Assembly (NCBI GenBank): GCA_028817225.1
Contig: JAPPQC010000019.1
Coordinates: 1 to 59,473 of the forward strand
DNA: 59,473 bases
From: Gammaproteobacteria bacterium
GTDB lineage: Bacteria > Pseudomonadota > Gammaproteobacteria > Poriferisulfidales > Oxydemutatoraceae
Direction: 5' to 3'
Position 1 is the first letter of the stretch. Every line of letters begins with the position of its first letter. A model generated the notes under the pieces. That model was not told the DNA's origin and made no database searches. It saw nothing but the letters and a program-made list of their open reading frames with translations. Below are positions 17,025 through 25,223 of this stretch, piece by piece. The translations under genes were made by a program, and so were the position numbers.

Positions 17025-18161
17025 ATGGACAACAACACCGAACAATGGCTGCTGGCCAGCCGCGCGCCGGGGCTTGGCGCCGTGGGCTTGCTTGGCCTGC
17101 TGAAACACTTCGGCGGCATCGCCGCGCTGTTCAGCGCCGGGCGCGGCGAACTGGCGCGCGCCGGGCTGGCGCAGGAGACGATACGCTTTCTGCGCGCACC
17201 CGACCCGGCGCTGATAGAGGCCGACCTGGCGTGGCTTGAAGAACCCGCGCACACGATGGTCACATTCGGCGGCGACGGCTATCCGCCGCAACTGCTGCCG
17301 CTGAAAGACGCGCCGCCGCTGCTGTTCGTCAAGGGCGACGCCTCGCTGATTGGCGAGCCGCAGATTGCGATTGTCGGCTCGCGCCGCCCGACACCGGCGG
17401 GGCGCGAAAACGCGCGGCATCTCGCGCGCGAACTGGCCGGCAGCGGCCTGCTGGTGACCAGCGGCCTCGCCCGCGGCATTGATGCGTGCGCGCACCACGG
17501 CGCGCTCGACGCTGGCAAGCCGACGATTGCCGTCATCGCGACCGGCCAGGACATCATCTACCCGGCGGAGAACAAGAAACTGGCGCAGGCGATGGCCGAA
17601 CGCGGCGCGCTGGTGTCGGAGTTTCCGTGCGGCATCGGGCCGCTGCCGGGCCATTTCCCGCGCCGCAACCGCCTGATCAGCGGCCTTGCGTTAGGCGTCG
17701 TCGTCGTCGAGGCCGGCGAGCGCAGCGGCTCGCTGATTACCGCGCGCCTCGCCGGCGAACAGGGCCGCGAGGTGTTCGCGGTGCCCGGCTCGCCGCGCAA
17801 CCCGCTGGCGAAAGGCTGCCACCGCCTGATACAACAGGGCGCCAAACTGATCGCGGACGCCGGCGATGTGCTGATTGAGTTGAAACCGCAAATCGAACAC
17901 CTGCTGAAACCCGAACACCGGCAGGGCCGGCGGCAGGACGCGCCCAACGCCGAACTCGTCCTCTCCGAGACCGCGCCGCCCGACTCCCTCGACGCCGAAC
18001 ACCTGGCGCTGCTGGACCAAATGGGCTTTGAACAAACCACCGTGGACGAACTCGTCGAACGCACCAACCTGCCAGTGGAACAGGTGTCGGCCATGCTGCT
18101 GATGCTGGAACTGGAAGGCTATGTCGGCGCCGGAGGGGGTTTTTATCAGCGGATTAAGTAG
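17025..18161 (+). CDS. dprA: DNA processing protein DprA/Smf
   Basis: DprA binds incoming single-stranded DNA during transformation and loads RecA. The start at 17025 is preferred; another ATG at 16974 would add 17 Gln/Lys-rich residues that are not typical. The 378-residue product contains an N-terminal helical region, the Rossmann core with IVGSRRPTPAG, SGLARGIDACAH, IIYPAEN, and PRRNRLISGLA, and a C-terminal winged-helix domain (about residues 300-378). Divergent def and downstream genes match the typical gammaproteobacterial neighbourhood. Together with comF and comM it suggests competence for natural transformation. Confidence 0.92.
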   Translation: MDNNTEQWLLASRAPGLGAVGLLGLLKHFGGIAALFSAGRGELARAGLAQETIRFLRAPDPALIEADLAWLEEPAHTMVTFGGDGYPPQLLPLKDAPPLLFVKGDASLIGEPQIAIVGSRRPTPAGRENARHLARELAGSGLLVTSGLARGIDACAHHGALDAGKPTIAVIATGQDIIYPAENKKLAQAMAERGALVSEFPCGIGPLPGHFPRRNRLISGLALGVVVVEAGERSGSLITARLAGEQGREVFAVPGSPRNPLAKGCHRLIQQGAKLIADAGDVLIELKPQIEHLLKPEHRQGRRQDAPNAELVLSETAPPDSLDAEHLALLDQMGFEQTTVDELVERTNLPVEQVSAMLLMLELEGYVGAGGGFYQRIK

Positions 18162-18236
18162 CGGGGAGCGCCAGAGCGCGCAGATACCCGACAAAACTTC
18201 GGCATTTGCCGGCTGCGGGTTTTCAGGATGCCCGCC

Positions 18237-19334
18237 CTATTCCCCCAGCAGGTCAGCCAGCCGCTCGTTCACATAATAATATACGCGCCCAATCTTGATG
18301 CGGGCCAGCAAGCCCAGGGTCACCATGTCATCCAGATAGCGTTTGGCCGTGATGCGGCTGCATGGCAGTTCGCGCTCCATAATTCCAATCTTGCAGTAGG
18401 GCCACTTGAACAGAATTTCCATGAACCCCTCGCGTTCGGCGGCGCGGGTCTTTCCTTTCGCGCGCTCCGCCATTTCATCGGCAAGGTCCCGCATTTTCTC
18501 TATTCTGGCTATCGTGTCGCGGGAAGTTTCCTTGACCGCGGCCAGCATGTACAGAATCCATTGAGTCCAGTTGCCGGCCTCGGTCACTTCGCGCAGATAC
18601 CGGTAGTAGTCCGCCCGGTTTTCAATGAAATAGCGGCTGAGATAAATGGTCGGCGACTGGAGCAACCCCCGCCGGCACAGGTAGAGGATGTTCAGAATGC
18701 GTCCGGTGCGGCCGTTGCCGTCCATGAAGGGGTGTATCGCCTCGAACTGGTAATGCGCGACCGCCATTTTTACCAGCGGATCCACTCCGTCGCTGTCGTC
18801 GTTGAGAAAGCCCTCCAGATTGGAAAGCAGCCTGCCAACATGCTCGCCGCCGGGCGGGGTGTACACCACCAGCCCGATATCCGGGGCGCCGATGGACACC
18901 TCGTCACGGCGCACCTGCACATCCATGCCCCGGATGAGCGAGCAGATGCTTTCAAACAGTGCAATGTCCAGAGTCTTGCGTTTCTGCAAACTGCCGAGAC
19001 CGGCCCACAGCGCTTCGCGGTAACGAAGCACTTCCTTGGCGTTGGGGTCCATCTGTGAATCTTCATCGCCGGACGCCAGCGCCTGGTAAAGGGCGTCGCC
19101 GGTGGTGACGATGTTCTCAATCTCGGAACTGCTGCGCGCCTCCTGCAGCGGGATGGCATCCACCAGGATGGCCTGATTCGGCAGCCCCTCGCCCAGGGCG
19201 CCGACACGTGCCAATTCGGCTCTGGCCGCAATGCAGGCCCTGAGCACCTCCGGGGGCTCAATGTCCGCCTTGGGCGGCAAGCCCGGGAGGCGGTTCCACG
19301 GGGTTTCAGGGTTGTACAGGGGGTCGGGGGTCAT
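18237..19334 (-). CDS. Fic family protein (probable AMP-transferase)
   Basis: This 365-residue protein has the Fic active-site motif HPFMDGNGRTGR (about residue 198) and an N-terminal self-inhibitory motif SSEIEN (S-x3-E-N), which marks a class II Fic enzyme whose inhibitory helix lies before the Fic core. A C-terminal winged-helix region (SRITAKRYLDDMVTLGLL) suits DNA binding or oligomerisation. Such enzymes transfer AMP from ATP to target proteins. The ATG at 19334 is chosen; an upstream TTG at 19355 would leave a very short leader from the visible TATAAT. The gene sits downstream of a striking phased repeat array, which may control it. Confidence 0.85.
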   Translation of the reverse strand: MTPDPLYNPETPWNRLPGLPPKADIEPPEVLRACIAARAELARVGALGEGLPNQAILVDAIPLQEARSSSEIENIVTTGDALYQALASGDEDSQMDPNAKEVLRYREALWAGLGSLQKRKTLDIALFESICSLIRGMDVQVRRDEVSIGAPDIGLVVYTPPGGEHVGRLLSNLEGFLNDDSDGVDPLVKMAVAHYQFEAIHPFMDGNGRTGRILNILYLCRRGLLQSPTIYLSRYFIENRADYYRYLREVTEAGNWTQWILYMLAAVKETSRDTIARIEKMRDLADEMAERAKGKTRAAEREGFMEILFKWPYCKIGIMERELPCSRITAKRYLDDMVTLGLLARIKIGRVYYYVNERLADLLGE

Positions 19335-19375
19335 CCGGGCTGTCTCTCTTTTCAAAGATATAGTTTATACGGATT

Positions 19376-19381
19376 ATTATA
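19376..19381 (-). promoter_or_regulatory. -10 element of the fic gene
   Basis: A perfect TATAAT lies 42 bases upstream of the chosen start. The expected -35 position has no TTGACA match but is occupied by the first copy of the AAAGTATATA repeat, suggesting control by a bound protein. Confidence 0.5.
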
Positions 19382-19398
19382 CGTCACAAATCCTGATA

Positions 19399-19575
19399 TA
19401 TATACTTTTTCTTGTTTTTTATATATTTCTGATTGGGAAGTAGATACTTTTTATACATAAGCGCAGGGCAAATATATACTTTTTCGGAATTTCTATACAT
19501 ATCATGGGCGCCAATAGATACTTTCTATACATATCCCCTGCCCCAATAGATACTTTTCGCGTATTTCTATACATA
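19399..19575. repeat. Phased array of TAKATACTTT / TATACATA elements
   Basis: The AT-rich space between the recQ stop and fic holds five copies of TATATACTTT or TAGATACTTT, starting at 19399, 19441, 19473, 19515 and 19547. Four copies of TATACATA start at 19452, 19494, 19526 and 19568. Successive spacings are 42, 32, 42 and 32, and 42, 32 and 42 bases, close to four and three helical turns. It runs up to the fic promoter. Confidence 0.8.
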
Positions 19576-19578
19576 TCC

Positions 19579-21441
19579 TTACGGCGCCTCGCTTTCCGGC
19601 CCCGCTTCGGGTCGCGGGTGCTGGCGGACCGCATTGAGGAAATCATCGCCGTAGCGTTGCAGTTTGTATTCGCCGACACCGGAGAGGGCGGCCAGTTGGT
19701 CTTTGTCTTGCGGGCGCAGGTGCGCCATTTGCCGCAGGACGGCGTCGTGGAAGACGACATAGGGCGGCACGCCCTGTTCCTGCGCGAGTTTCAGGCGCAG
19801 TGCGCGCAGCGCCTCCCACAGCGCCTCGTCGCCGGGCGCGATTGGCGGCGCCTCGGCGGAGCGGGCGATGGCGGGGCGGGCGGCGGCGCGGTGTGCCTCG
19901 CGCAGGCGCAGCGTGCGTTCGCCGCGCAGCACCGGGCGCGCCTCGTCGGTCAGGCGCAGTGCGCCGTAGCGTTCCGTGTCCACCATCAGGCAGCCGCCGG
20001 CCACCAACTGGCGGAAAATGGAGCGCCATTGCGCGGCGCTGTGGCCGGCGCCGATGCCGAACACGCTCAGGCGGTCATGATTGAAGCGGCGGATGCGCTC
20101 GTCGCTTTTGCCGAGCAGCACATTGACCAGGTAATGAACGCCGAAACGCTGGCCGGTGCGGTACACGCACGACATCGCCTTCTGCGCGGCCTCGGTGCCG
20201 TCCCAGGTTTGCGGCGGCTCCAGGCAGTTGTCGCAGTTGCCGCACGCGGCGGCGGCGGTCTCGCCGAAATACTCGAGGATGGCGCGGCGGCGGCAGGTGG
20301 TCAGTTCGCACAGGCCGATCATGGCCTCCAGTTTGCGGTGGGCATCGCGCTTGTGGTCCTCGCCCGCCTGCGACTCGCGCAGCCACTGGCGGAAGATGAC
20401 GATTTCCTTCATGCCGTAACTCATCCAGGCGTCGGCGGGCAGGCCGTCGCGCCCGGCGCGGCCCGTTTCCTGGTAGTACGCCTCGATGCTCTTCGGCAGC
20501 GACAGGTGGGCGACGAAGCGCACATCGGGCTTGTCTATGCCCATGCCGAAGGCGACGGTGGCGACGATGATGACGCCGTCCTCGCGCAGGAAGCGCTCCT
20601 GGTGCCTGCGGCGGGTTTCGGCGGGCAGGCCGGCGTGATACGCAAGCGCGCAGCGCCCGCGCCCGCTGAGCCACGCGGCGGTCTCCTCGACTTTCTGGCG
20701 CGACAGGCAATAGACGATGCCGGCGTTGTTCGGGTGCCGGCCGGCGAGGAATTGCCACAGGCGCTCGCGGCTGTTTTCGCCGTCGCGGATTGTGTAGCGG
20801 ATGTTGGGGCGGTTGAAACTGTTGCGATAGGCACGCGCGTCGGACAGTTGCAGTTGCACGATGATGTCGCGCTGCGTCGGCGCGTCGGCGGTGGCGGTCA
20901 GGGCGATGCGCGGCACCCCGGGGTAGCGCTCGCGCAGCACCGACAGTTGCCGGTACTCCTCGCGGAAATCGTGCCCCCACTGCGACACGCAATGCGCCTC
21001 GTCTATCGCGAACAGCGACAGGCGCTGCGCGTCGAGCCAGTCGAGCGTGCGCGCTTGCAGCAGGCGTTCCGGCGCGATGTAGAGCAAGTCGAGCGCGCCG
21101 TCCTCGACCGCGGCCTCGGCCTCGCGGATTTCATGCCAATCCAGCGCCGAGTTCAGGCAGGCGGCGCGCACACCGGACTGGCGCAGCGCATCCACCTGGT
21201 CTTTCATCAGCGCGATGAGCGGCGAGATGACAACGCCGACACCGCCGCGCACCATCGCCGGTATCTGGTAGCACAGCGACTTGCCGCCGCCGGTGGGCAT
21301 CAGCACCAGCGCATCGCGCCCGGCCAGCAGGTCGGCGATGGCGTCCTCCTGCTGCAAGCGGAAACCGGGGTGGCCGAAAACGTTCTGAAGAATCCGGCGG
21401 GCGTCGGCCATCGGGCCGGTCAGGGGTTCTGGAGTATCCAT
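19579..21441 (-). CDS. recQ: ATP-dependent DNA helicase RecQ
   Basis: This 620-residue 3'-5' helicase acts in recombination and fork repair. From the start ATG at 21441 it shows motif I MPTGGGKSLC, motif II IDEAHCVSQWGHDFR including the aromatic-rich loop, motif VI near QETGRAGRDG, the zinc-binding cysteines (CRRRAILEYFGE then CGNCDNC), a winged helix and a C-terminal HRDC domain (LAQEQGVPPYVVF). Frames open further upstream to 21609 but the added residues do not resemble RecQ. Size is normal. It is divergent from the DUF599 gene. Confidence 0.93.
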   Translation of the reverse strand: MDTPEPLTGPMADARRILQNVFGHPGFRLQQEDAIADLLAGRDALVLMPTGGGKSLCYQIPAMVRGGVGVVISPLIALMKDQVDALRQSGVRAACLNSALDWHEIREAEAAVEDGALDLLYIAPERLLQARTLDWLDAQRLSLFAIDEAHCVSQWGHDFREEYRQLSVLRERYPGVPRIALTATADAPTQRDIIVQLQLSDARAYRNSFNRPNIRYTIRDGENSRERLWQFLAGRHPNNAGIVYCLSRQKVEETAAWLSGRGRCALAYHAGLPAETRRRHQERFLREDGVIIVATVAFGMGIDKPDVRFVAHLSLPKSIEAYYQETGRAGRDGLPADAWMSYGMKEIVIFRQWLRESQAGEDHKRDAHRKLEAMIGLCELTTCRRRAILEYFGETAAAACGNCDNCLEPPQTWDGTEAAQKAMSCVYRTGQRFGVHYLVNVLLGKSDERIRRFNHDRLSVFGIGAGHSAAQWRSIFRQLVAGGCLMVDTERYGALRLTDEARPVLRGERTLRLREAHRAAARPAIARSAEAPPIAPGDEALWEALRALRLKLAQEQGVPPYVVFHDAVLRQMAHLRPQDKDQLAALSGVGEYKLQRYGDDFLNAVRQHPRPEAGPESEAP

Positions 21442-21614
21442 TGCTGCATGATGGCGCATTGCCGGAGGCCGGGGCCGCCCACCCGACAAATGGTAGCCCT
21501 CCGCCGACGAACGGGCAAGGCGCGCGGCGCGAATGTGCGTCATTTCCGGCGGGCATCCGGCAATCCGATGCGGGCAAATGCTACTATATGCGGGCAGATT
21601 CAACCGCAAGCCCC

Positions 21615-22304
21615 ATGTTCACCATTCCCGACCTGACGCTGCTCGACATCGCCGCCTTTGGCTGGTTTATCTTGTGCTGGTTCGGCTATGTGTGGATTGC
21701 CGACCACACGCGCTGGGCCAGGCGCAGCGCCAGCGCGCTGATCAACGAACGCCGCCAGATGTGGATGCGCAACATGGCGCTGCGCGGCGTGATGCGCATG
21801 GTGGACACGATGATACACGGCTCGCTCGCCAACGGCGTGGCGTTCTTCGCCTCGACTTCCATCCTGATGGTCGGCGGCCTGCTGGCCATACTCGGCGCCA
21901 CCGACGAGGCCATCGCGGTGGTGGCGGGGCTGCCGTTCGGCGTCAAGGTGTCGCCGATACTGTGGCAATTGAAGGTGCTGATGATGGTCGTCATCTTCGT
22001 CTATTCCTTCTTCAAGTTCGCGTGGTGCTACCGGCTTTACAACTACTGCGCGATCCTGGTCGGCTCGATTCCGCCCGACGATGAACTGACGCCGGAGAAA
22101 CTCACCGAAACCCAACGCATCGGGCGGCTTTACAGCCTCGCCGGAAGCCAGTTCAACAACGGGCTGCGCGCCTACTTCTTCGCGCTGGCCGCGCTCGGCT
22201 GGTTTCTGCACCCGGTGCTGTTCATCGGCGCCACGGCGTGGGTCGTGCTGGTGCTCTACCGCCGCGAGTTCCACTCGCGCTCGTTCAGAATACTCAGCGA
22301 ATAA
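21615..22304 (+). CDS. DUF599 family membrane protein
   Basis: A 229-residue protein with about four membrane helices matches the DUF599 pattern: an N-terminal helix with WFILCWFGYVWIAD, RRSASALINERRQMWM, and a second part with FKFAWCYRLYNYC and a RLYSLAGSQFNNGLRAYFFALA stretch. The start ATG at 21615 is chosen for direct entry into the first helix; an ATG at 21588 would add nine residues. Function is unknown. It is divergent from recQ and is followed by a 148-base gap that carries a strong promoter for the next small gene. Confidence 0.75.
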   Translation: MFTIPDLTLLDIAAFGWFILCWFGYVWIADHTRWARRSASALINERRQMWMRNMALRGVMRMVDTMIHGSLANGVAFFASTSILMVGGLLAILGATDEAIAVVAGLPFGVKVSPILWQLKVLMMVVIFVYSFFKFAWCYRLYNYCAILVGSIPPDDELTPEKLTETQRIGRLYSLAGSQFNNGLRAYFFALAALGWFLHPVLFIGATAWVVLVLYRREFHSRSFRILSE

Positions 22305-22356
22305 CGGCGGCGCGCGGCGGCCCCCGCCCCGCCGCCGGCCCGCCGTTGACAATTTG

Positions 22357-22385
22357 TTGATAAAGCGGCGGCCATTCTTTATAGT
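22357..22385 (+). promoter_or_regulatory. Strong sigma70 promoter for a 25-residue membrane peptide
   Basis: TTGATA at 22357-22362 and TATAGT at 22380-22385 are exactly 17 bases apart. The predicted start near 22392 leaves a leader of about 60 bases that includes a GGAG site before the small gene. Confidence 0.62.
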
Positions 22386-22452
22386 ATCCGTCCGGCGCCG
22401 GAGAAACCGCGCCGCTTTCACACACTACACACACTGTCATGGAGATTGCATC

Positions 22453-22530
22453 ATGAACATTTATCGCGCCACCGCCATTGTCGTCGGTATCGCCATCATG
22501 GTGGCCGTCTATTACATGGCCCAACTGTAA
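22453..22530 (+). CDS. 25-residue single-helix membrane peptide
   Basis: ATG at 22453 follows GGAG by eight bases and the frame stops with TAA at 22528-22530. The peptide starts MNIYRAT, has one hydrophobic helix (AIVVGIAIMVAV) and ends YYMAQL. A charged N-terminus and aromatic C-terminal end are typical of small bacterial membrane proteins that sit as accessory subunits. It has its own good promoter and lies apart from flanking genes. I do not recognise a family; size alone recalls CydX or KdpF, but their sequence motifs are not present. Confidence 0.6.
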   Translation: MNIYRATAIVVGIAIMVAVYYMAQL

Positions 22531-22609
22531 CCGCCCCCCTGCGGACGGCGTGACTCGCGCTCGGCAGCGGCGCCGCCGCCCGAACCCTTTCCCGTGCACG
22601 CCGGCCTTT

Positions 22610-23248
22610 GTGTTGGCTTTTGTGCTGGCTTTTATGTTGGCGCTCGTGCCGGCGCTGCCGTGCGCGGCGCAGGCCGCCGGCGCCTTCTCAATCACCGCGC
22701 AAAAAAGGGTCGGGAACGACATCGCCGAGATGCTGCTTGTCGCCGAGGCGCAAAGCCCGGGGCGGCAGGGCGCGTCCGCCGACGCCGACACCGCGATTGA
22801 CTGGGCGCTGTCGCACCGCGCCGCCTACCCGAATGTGAAGATGTCGGCGTCCAACCCGCAGGCGGTGCAGCGCTACGACAGCCGCAGCGGCCAACGCACC
22901 TGGCTTGCGCGGCGCGAACTGCGGCTGGAAAGCGACGACATCGAACGCCTCGCGCGGCTCGCCGGCACGCTGCTGACCCGCCTGAAACTCAACCGCGCGC
23001 GTTTCAAACTGTCGGAAAAACTGCGGATGAAGACCGAACTGCGGCTGATGGCCGGCGCGATGAAGCGCTTCAACAACGAAAAGCCGCGGGCGGACATGCG
23101 CCCCGACTCGATTGAAGTCACGGTGGACAACCTGGCGCGCACCGAGGCGCTGCAAATCCGGGCGCTGCTTGAAAGCGGGCAACCCGCCGCCGGACAACTG
23201 CCGCCGGGGCACAGCATCATCCGGATTACGCTGCAAGCCGGCGCCTGA
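22610..23248 (+). CDS. SIMPL/DUF541-like periplasmic protein
   Basis: A GTG at 22610 gives a clear signal peptide (LAFMLALVPALPCAAQA) and a mature protein of about 190 residues; the frame is open to 22478 but the added stretch is Arg/Pro-rich and unlikely to be translated. The mature part has alternating strands and helices with a central pattern (Y-x-SRSGQRTWLARRELRLES) that resembles SIMPL (DUF541) proteins of the cell envelope. Function is not established. It ends four bases before the ubiA start, so the two are probably co-transcribed. Family assignment is moderate. Confidence 0.6.
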   Translation: MLAFVLAFMLALVPALPCAAQAAGAFSITAQKRVGNDIAEMLLVAEAQSPGRQGASADADTAIDWALSHRAAYPNVKMSASNPQAVQRYDSRSGQRTWLARRELRLESDDIERLARLAGTLLTRLKLNRARFKLSEKLRMKTELRLMAGAMKRFNNEKPRADMRPDSIEVTVDNLARTEALQIRALLESGQPAAGQLPPGHSIIRITLQAGA

Positions 23249-23252
23249 CGGC

Positions 23253-24119
23253 ATGTTCGGCAAACTGAAACTGTACGCGGAACTGGCGCGCCTGCACCGC
23301 CCCATCGGCATCTACCTGCTGCTGTGGCCGACATTGTGGGCGCTGTGGTTCGCCGCCGACGGCCCCCCCGCCAGAAGCCTGCTGCTGATTTTCGCCGCCG
23401 GCGTCGTGCTGATGCGCTCGGCGGGCTGCGTCATCAACGACTACGCCGACCGCAAACTGGACACGCTGGTTGCAAGAACGCGCACCCGCCCGATTGCAAG
23501 CGGGCGCGTGCGGCCCGGCGAGGCGCTGGCGCTGTTCGCGGTGCTGGCGCTGGCGGCGTTCGCACTGGTGCTGATGACCAACACGGCGACGGTGCTGATG
23601 GCCGTCGTCGCGCTGGCGCTGGCCGCCTCCTACCCGCTGATGAAGCGCCTGCACCCGCTGCCGCAGGTGCATCTGGGGCTGGCCTTCGGCTGGGCGATTC
23701 CGATGGCCTGGGTCGCCCACGCGCAGACTGTTCCGCCGGCGCCGATCTGGCTGCTCTACGCCGCCAATGTGGCGTGGTCGGTCGCCTACGACACGATGTA
23801 CGCGATGGCCGACCGCGACGACGACATCAAGGCCGGCATCCGCTCCACCGCCATTTTGTTCAGCGAGATGGCCGGCGACCGCGACCGCTGGCTGGTCGGC
23901 GCGTTCCAGGCGGCGGCGCTGGCGCTGCTGTTCGCCGCCGGGCGCGTCGAGGATCTGGGGCTTTTCTTCAACGCCGGGCTGGCCGTCGCCGCGTGCTTCG
24001 CGCTGCACCAGCAACGCCTGATTCGCAGCCGCCGCGCCGACGACTGCCTTGCCGCCTTCGCCAACAACCACTACTTCGGCCTGGCGGTTTTCACCGGCCT
24101 GTTTGTCGAGTGGCTGTGA
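23253..24119 (+). CDS. ubiA: 4-hydroxybenzoate polyprenyltransferase
   Basis: UbiA attaches the polyprenyl tail to 4-hydroxybenzoate in ubiquinone synthesis. The 288-residue protein starts at ATG 23253, has about eight to nine membrane helices and carries both Asp-rich metal/diphosphate motifs, NDYADRKLD near residue 60 and YAMADRDDD near residue 185. RTRTRPIASGR follows the first motif, as in the family. Its usual partner ubiC is not adjacent. With ubiK elsewhere in the window this supports ubiquinone as the respiratory quinone. Confidence 0.93.
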   Translation: MFGKLKLYAELARLHRPIGIYLLLWPTLWALWFAADGPPARSLLLIFAAGVVLMRSAGCVINDYADRKLDTLVARTRTRPIASGRVRPGEALALFAVLALAAFALVLMTNTATVLMAVVALALAASYPLMKRLHPLPQVHLGLAFGWAIPMAWVAHAQTVPPAPIWLLYAANVAWSVAYDTMYAMADRDDDIKAGIRSTAILFSEMAGDRDRWLVGAFQAAALALLFAAGRVEDLGLFFNAGLAVAACFALHQQRLIRSRRADDCLAAFANNHYFGLAVFTGLFVEWL

Positions 24120-24123
24120 GCGT

Positions 24124-25056
24124 TCACGCCGCGGCGCGCGCCGCGACCCAAACCTCGATGTGCGCGACACCGGCGCGCGCGAGCACCTTCGCCATCTCGC
24201 CGACGGTGGCGCCGGTCGTCATCACATCGTCCACGATGGCGACGCGCTGCGCGCGCGGGCGGCGGCGCAGATGAAACGCGCCGTTCAGGTTGCGGCGGCG
24301 GCGTTTCGCGTCGAGCGCGGTCTGCGGCACCGTGCGCCGCGTTTTGGCGACGCAGGCCGCCTCCAGCCGCACACCGAGTTCCGCCGACAGCACGCGGGCA
24401 ATCTCCAGCGACTGGTTGAAGCCGCGCCGGCGAAGACGTTCGCGGTGCAGCGGCACCGGCACCAGCGCGCCGGGCAGGCCGCCGTCCGCGGCGCGGACAT
24501 GGCGCGCCAGCATTTTGCCGATGGGCGCCGCCCACTCAATGCGACGGCCATACTTGAATTCCCGAATCATCCGGTCGGCCATCGGCGCGTAGAGGCAGGG
24601 CGCCAGCACCCGTTCGTAGCGCGGCGGCGCGGCGAGACACCGCGCGCACAGCGGCAACGGCGCCAACAGCGGCGATGCGACGAGACAACGTTTGGGCAAC
24701 GGCGGCGATGCGGCGAGACCGCGTGTGCACAATGGCGCGGGCAACGGTGCGGGCAGCGGCGGCGGCGGCGGCGTGGCGAGACCGCGTGCGCGCAATGGCG
24801 CGGGCAGCGACGCCGGCATGGCGAGCGGCTCGCAGCAGATGCGGCAATGCGGCCCGAGCGCCGGCAGCGCTTCCACGCAATCGCGGCACAAGCCGCCGTC
24901 GGTCTCCGGCACGCAGCACAGCGGACAGCGGCGCGCGAACAACCGCCGCGTCAGCAGGCCCGGTATCCGGCCTGTCATCCGGTCCCCGGTCGCGTGCGAA
25001 CGACTGGCGCGGCGCGTCAGCAGGCCCGGTATCCAGTCCGGCGTCCAAACCATCAT
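24124..25056 (-). CDS. comF: ComF-family phosphoribosyltransferase with low-complexity insertion
   Basis: ComF proteins are needed for DNA uptake or processing in competence. The N-terminal part has CPLCC and CRDC, CRICC zinc-binding cysteines; the C-terminal part is a phosphoribosyltransferase fold with [18 protein letters not shown] and the PRPP loop [11 protein letters not shown]. Between them (about residues 80-150) is an insertion of Pro/Leu/Ala-rich repeats ([13 protein letters not shown] units) that ordinary ComF lacks. The true start may be the ATG at 24978, since the frame from 25056 begins inside a 12-base minisatellite and contains a doubled IPGLLTRR. It is divergent from bioB, a frequent arrangement. 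Confidence 0.82.
   Translation of the reverse strand: MMVWTPDWIPGLLTRRASRSHATGDRMTGRIPGLLTRRLFARRCPLCCVPETDGGLCRDCVEALPALGPHCRICCEPLAMPASLPAPLRARGLATPPPPPLPAPLPAPLCTRGLAASPPLPKRCLVASPLLAPLPLCARCLAAPPRYERVLAPCLYAPMADRMIREFKYGRRIEWAAPIGKMLARHVRAADGGLPGALVPVPLHRERLRRRGFNQSLEIARVLSAELGVRLEAACVAKTRRTVPQTALDAKRRRRNLNGAFHLRRRPRAQRVAIVDDVMTTGATVGEMAKVLARAGVAHIEVWVAARAAA
24712..24806. repeat. Direct repeats inside comF
   Basis: A 32-base segment at 24712-24743 recurs at 24775-24806 with two mismatches, 63 bases apart, which keeps the reading frame. Shorter degenerate copies extend to about 24610. They encode the Pro/Leu-rich insertion between the zinc and phosphoribosyltransferase domains. Confidence 0.75.
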
Positions 25057-25160
25057 TCAACCCGCCATTCAACCCGGCATTCAATCCGCCATTCAATCCG
25101 CCATTCAACCCGGCGTCCAACCCGGCGTCCAACCCGGCATTCAACCCGCCATTCAATCCG
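25029..25160. repeat. 12-base minisatellite, eleven units
   Basis: Eleven consecutive units of the form NYRTYCAAYCCG (commonest forms CCATTCAACCCG, CCATTCAATCCG, GCATTCAACCCG and GCGTCCAACCCG) fill 25029-25160. They overlap the 5' end of the long comF frame and end 63 bases before the bioB start. The unit length keeps reading frames intact. Confidence 0.85.
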
Positions 25161-25223
25161 AATGGGGGCAAGTTGACACGCCCCCGTCTCCTTATAGACT
25201 GCACCGAAACCCCGCCGGAAAGA

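Noticed and set aside
19399..19575. Repeat array considered as CRISPR or plasmid iterons
   Set aside because: Repeat elements are about ten bases with AT-rich filler, no cas genes, and no replication initiator gene next to it.
25029..25160. 12-base tandem repeats considered as CRISPR
   Set aside because: Units are adjacent and too short, with no spacers and no cas genes.
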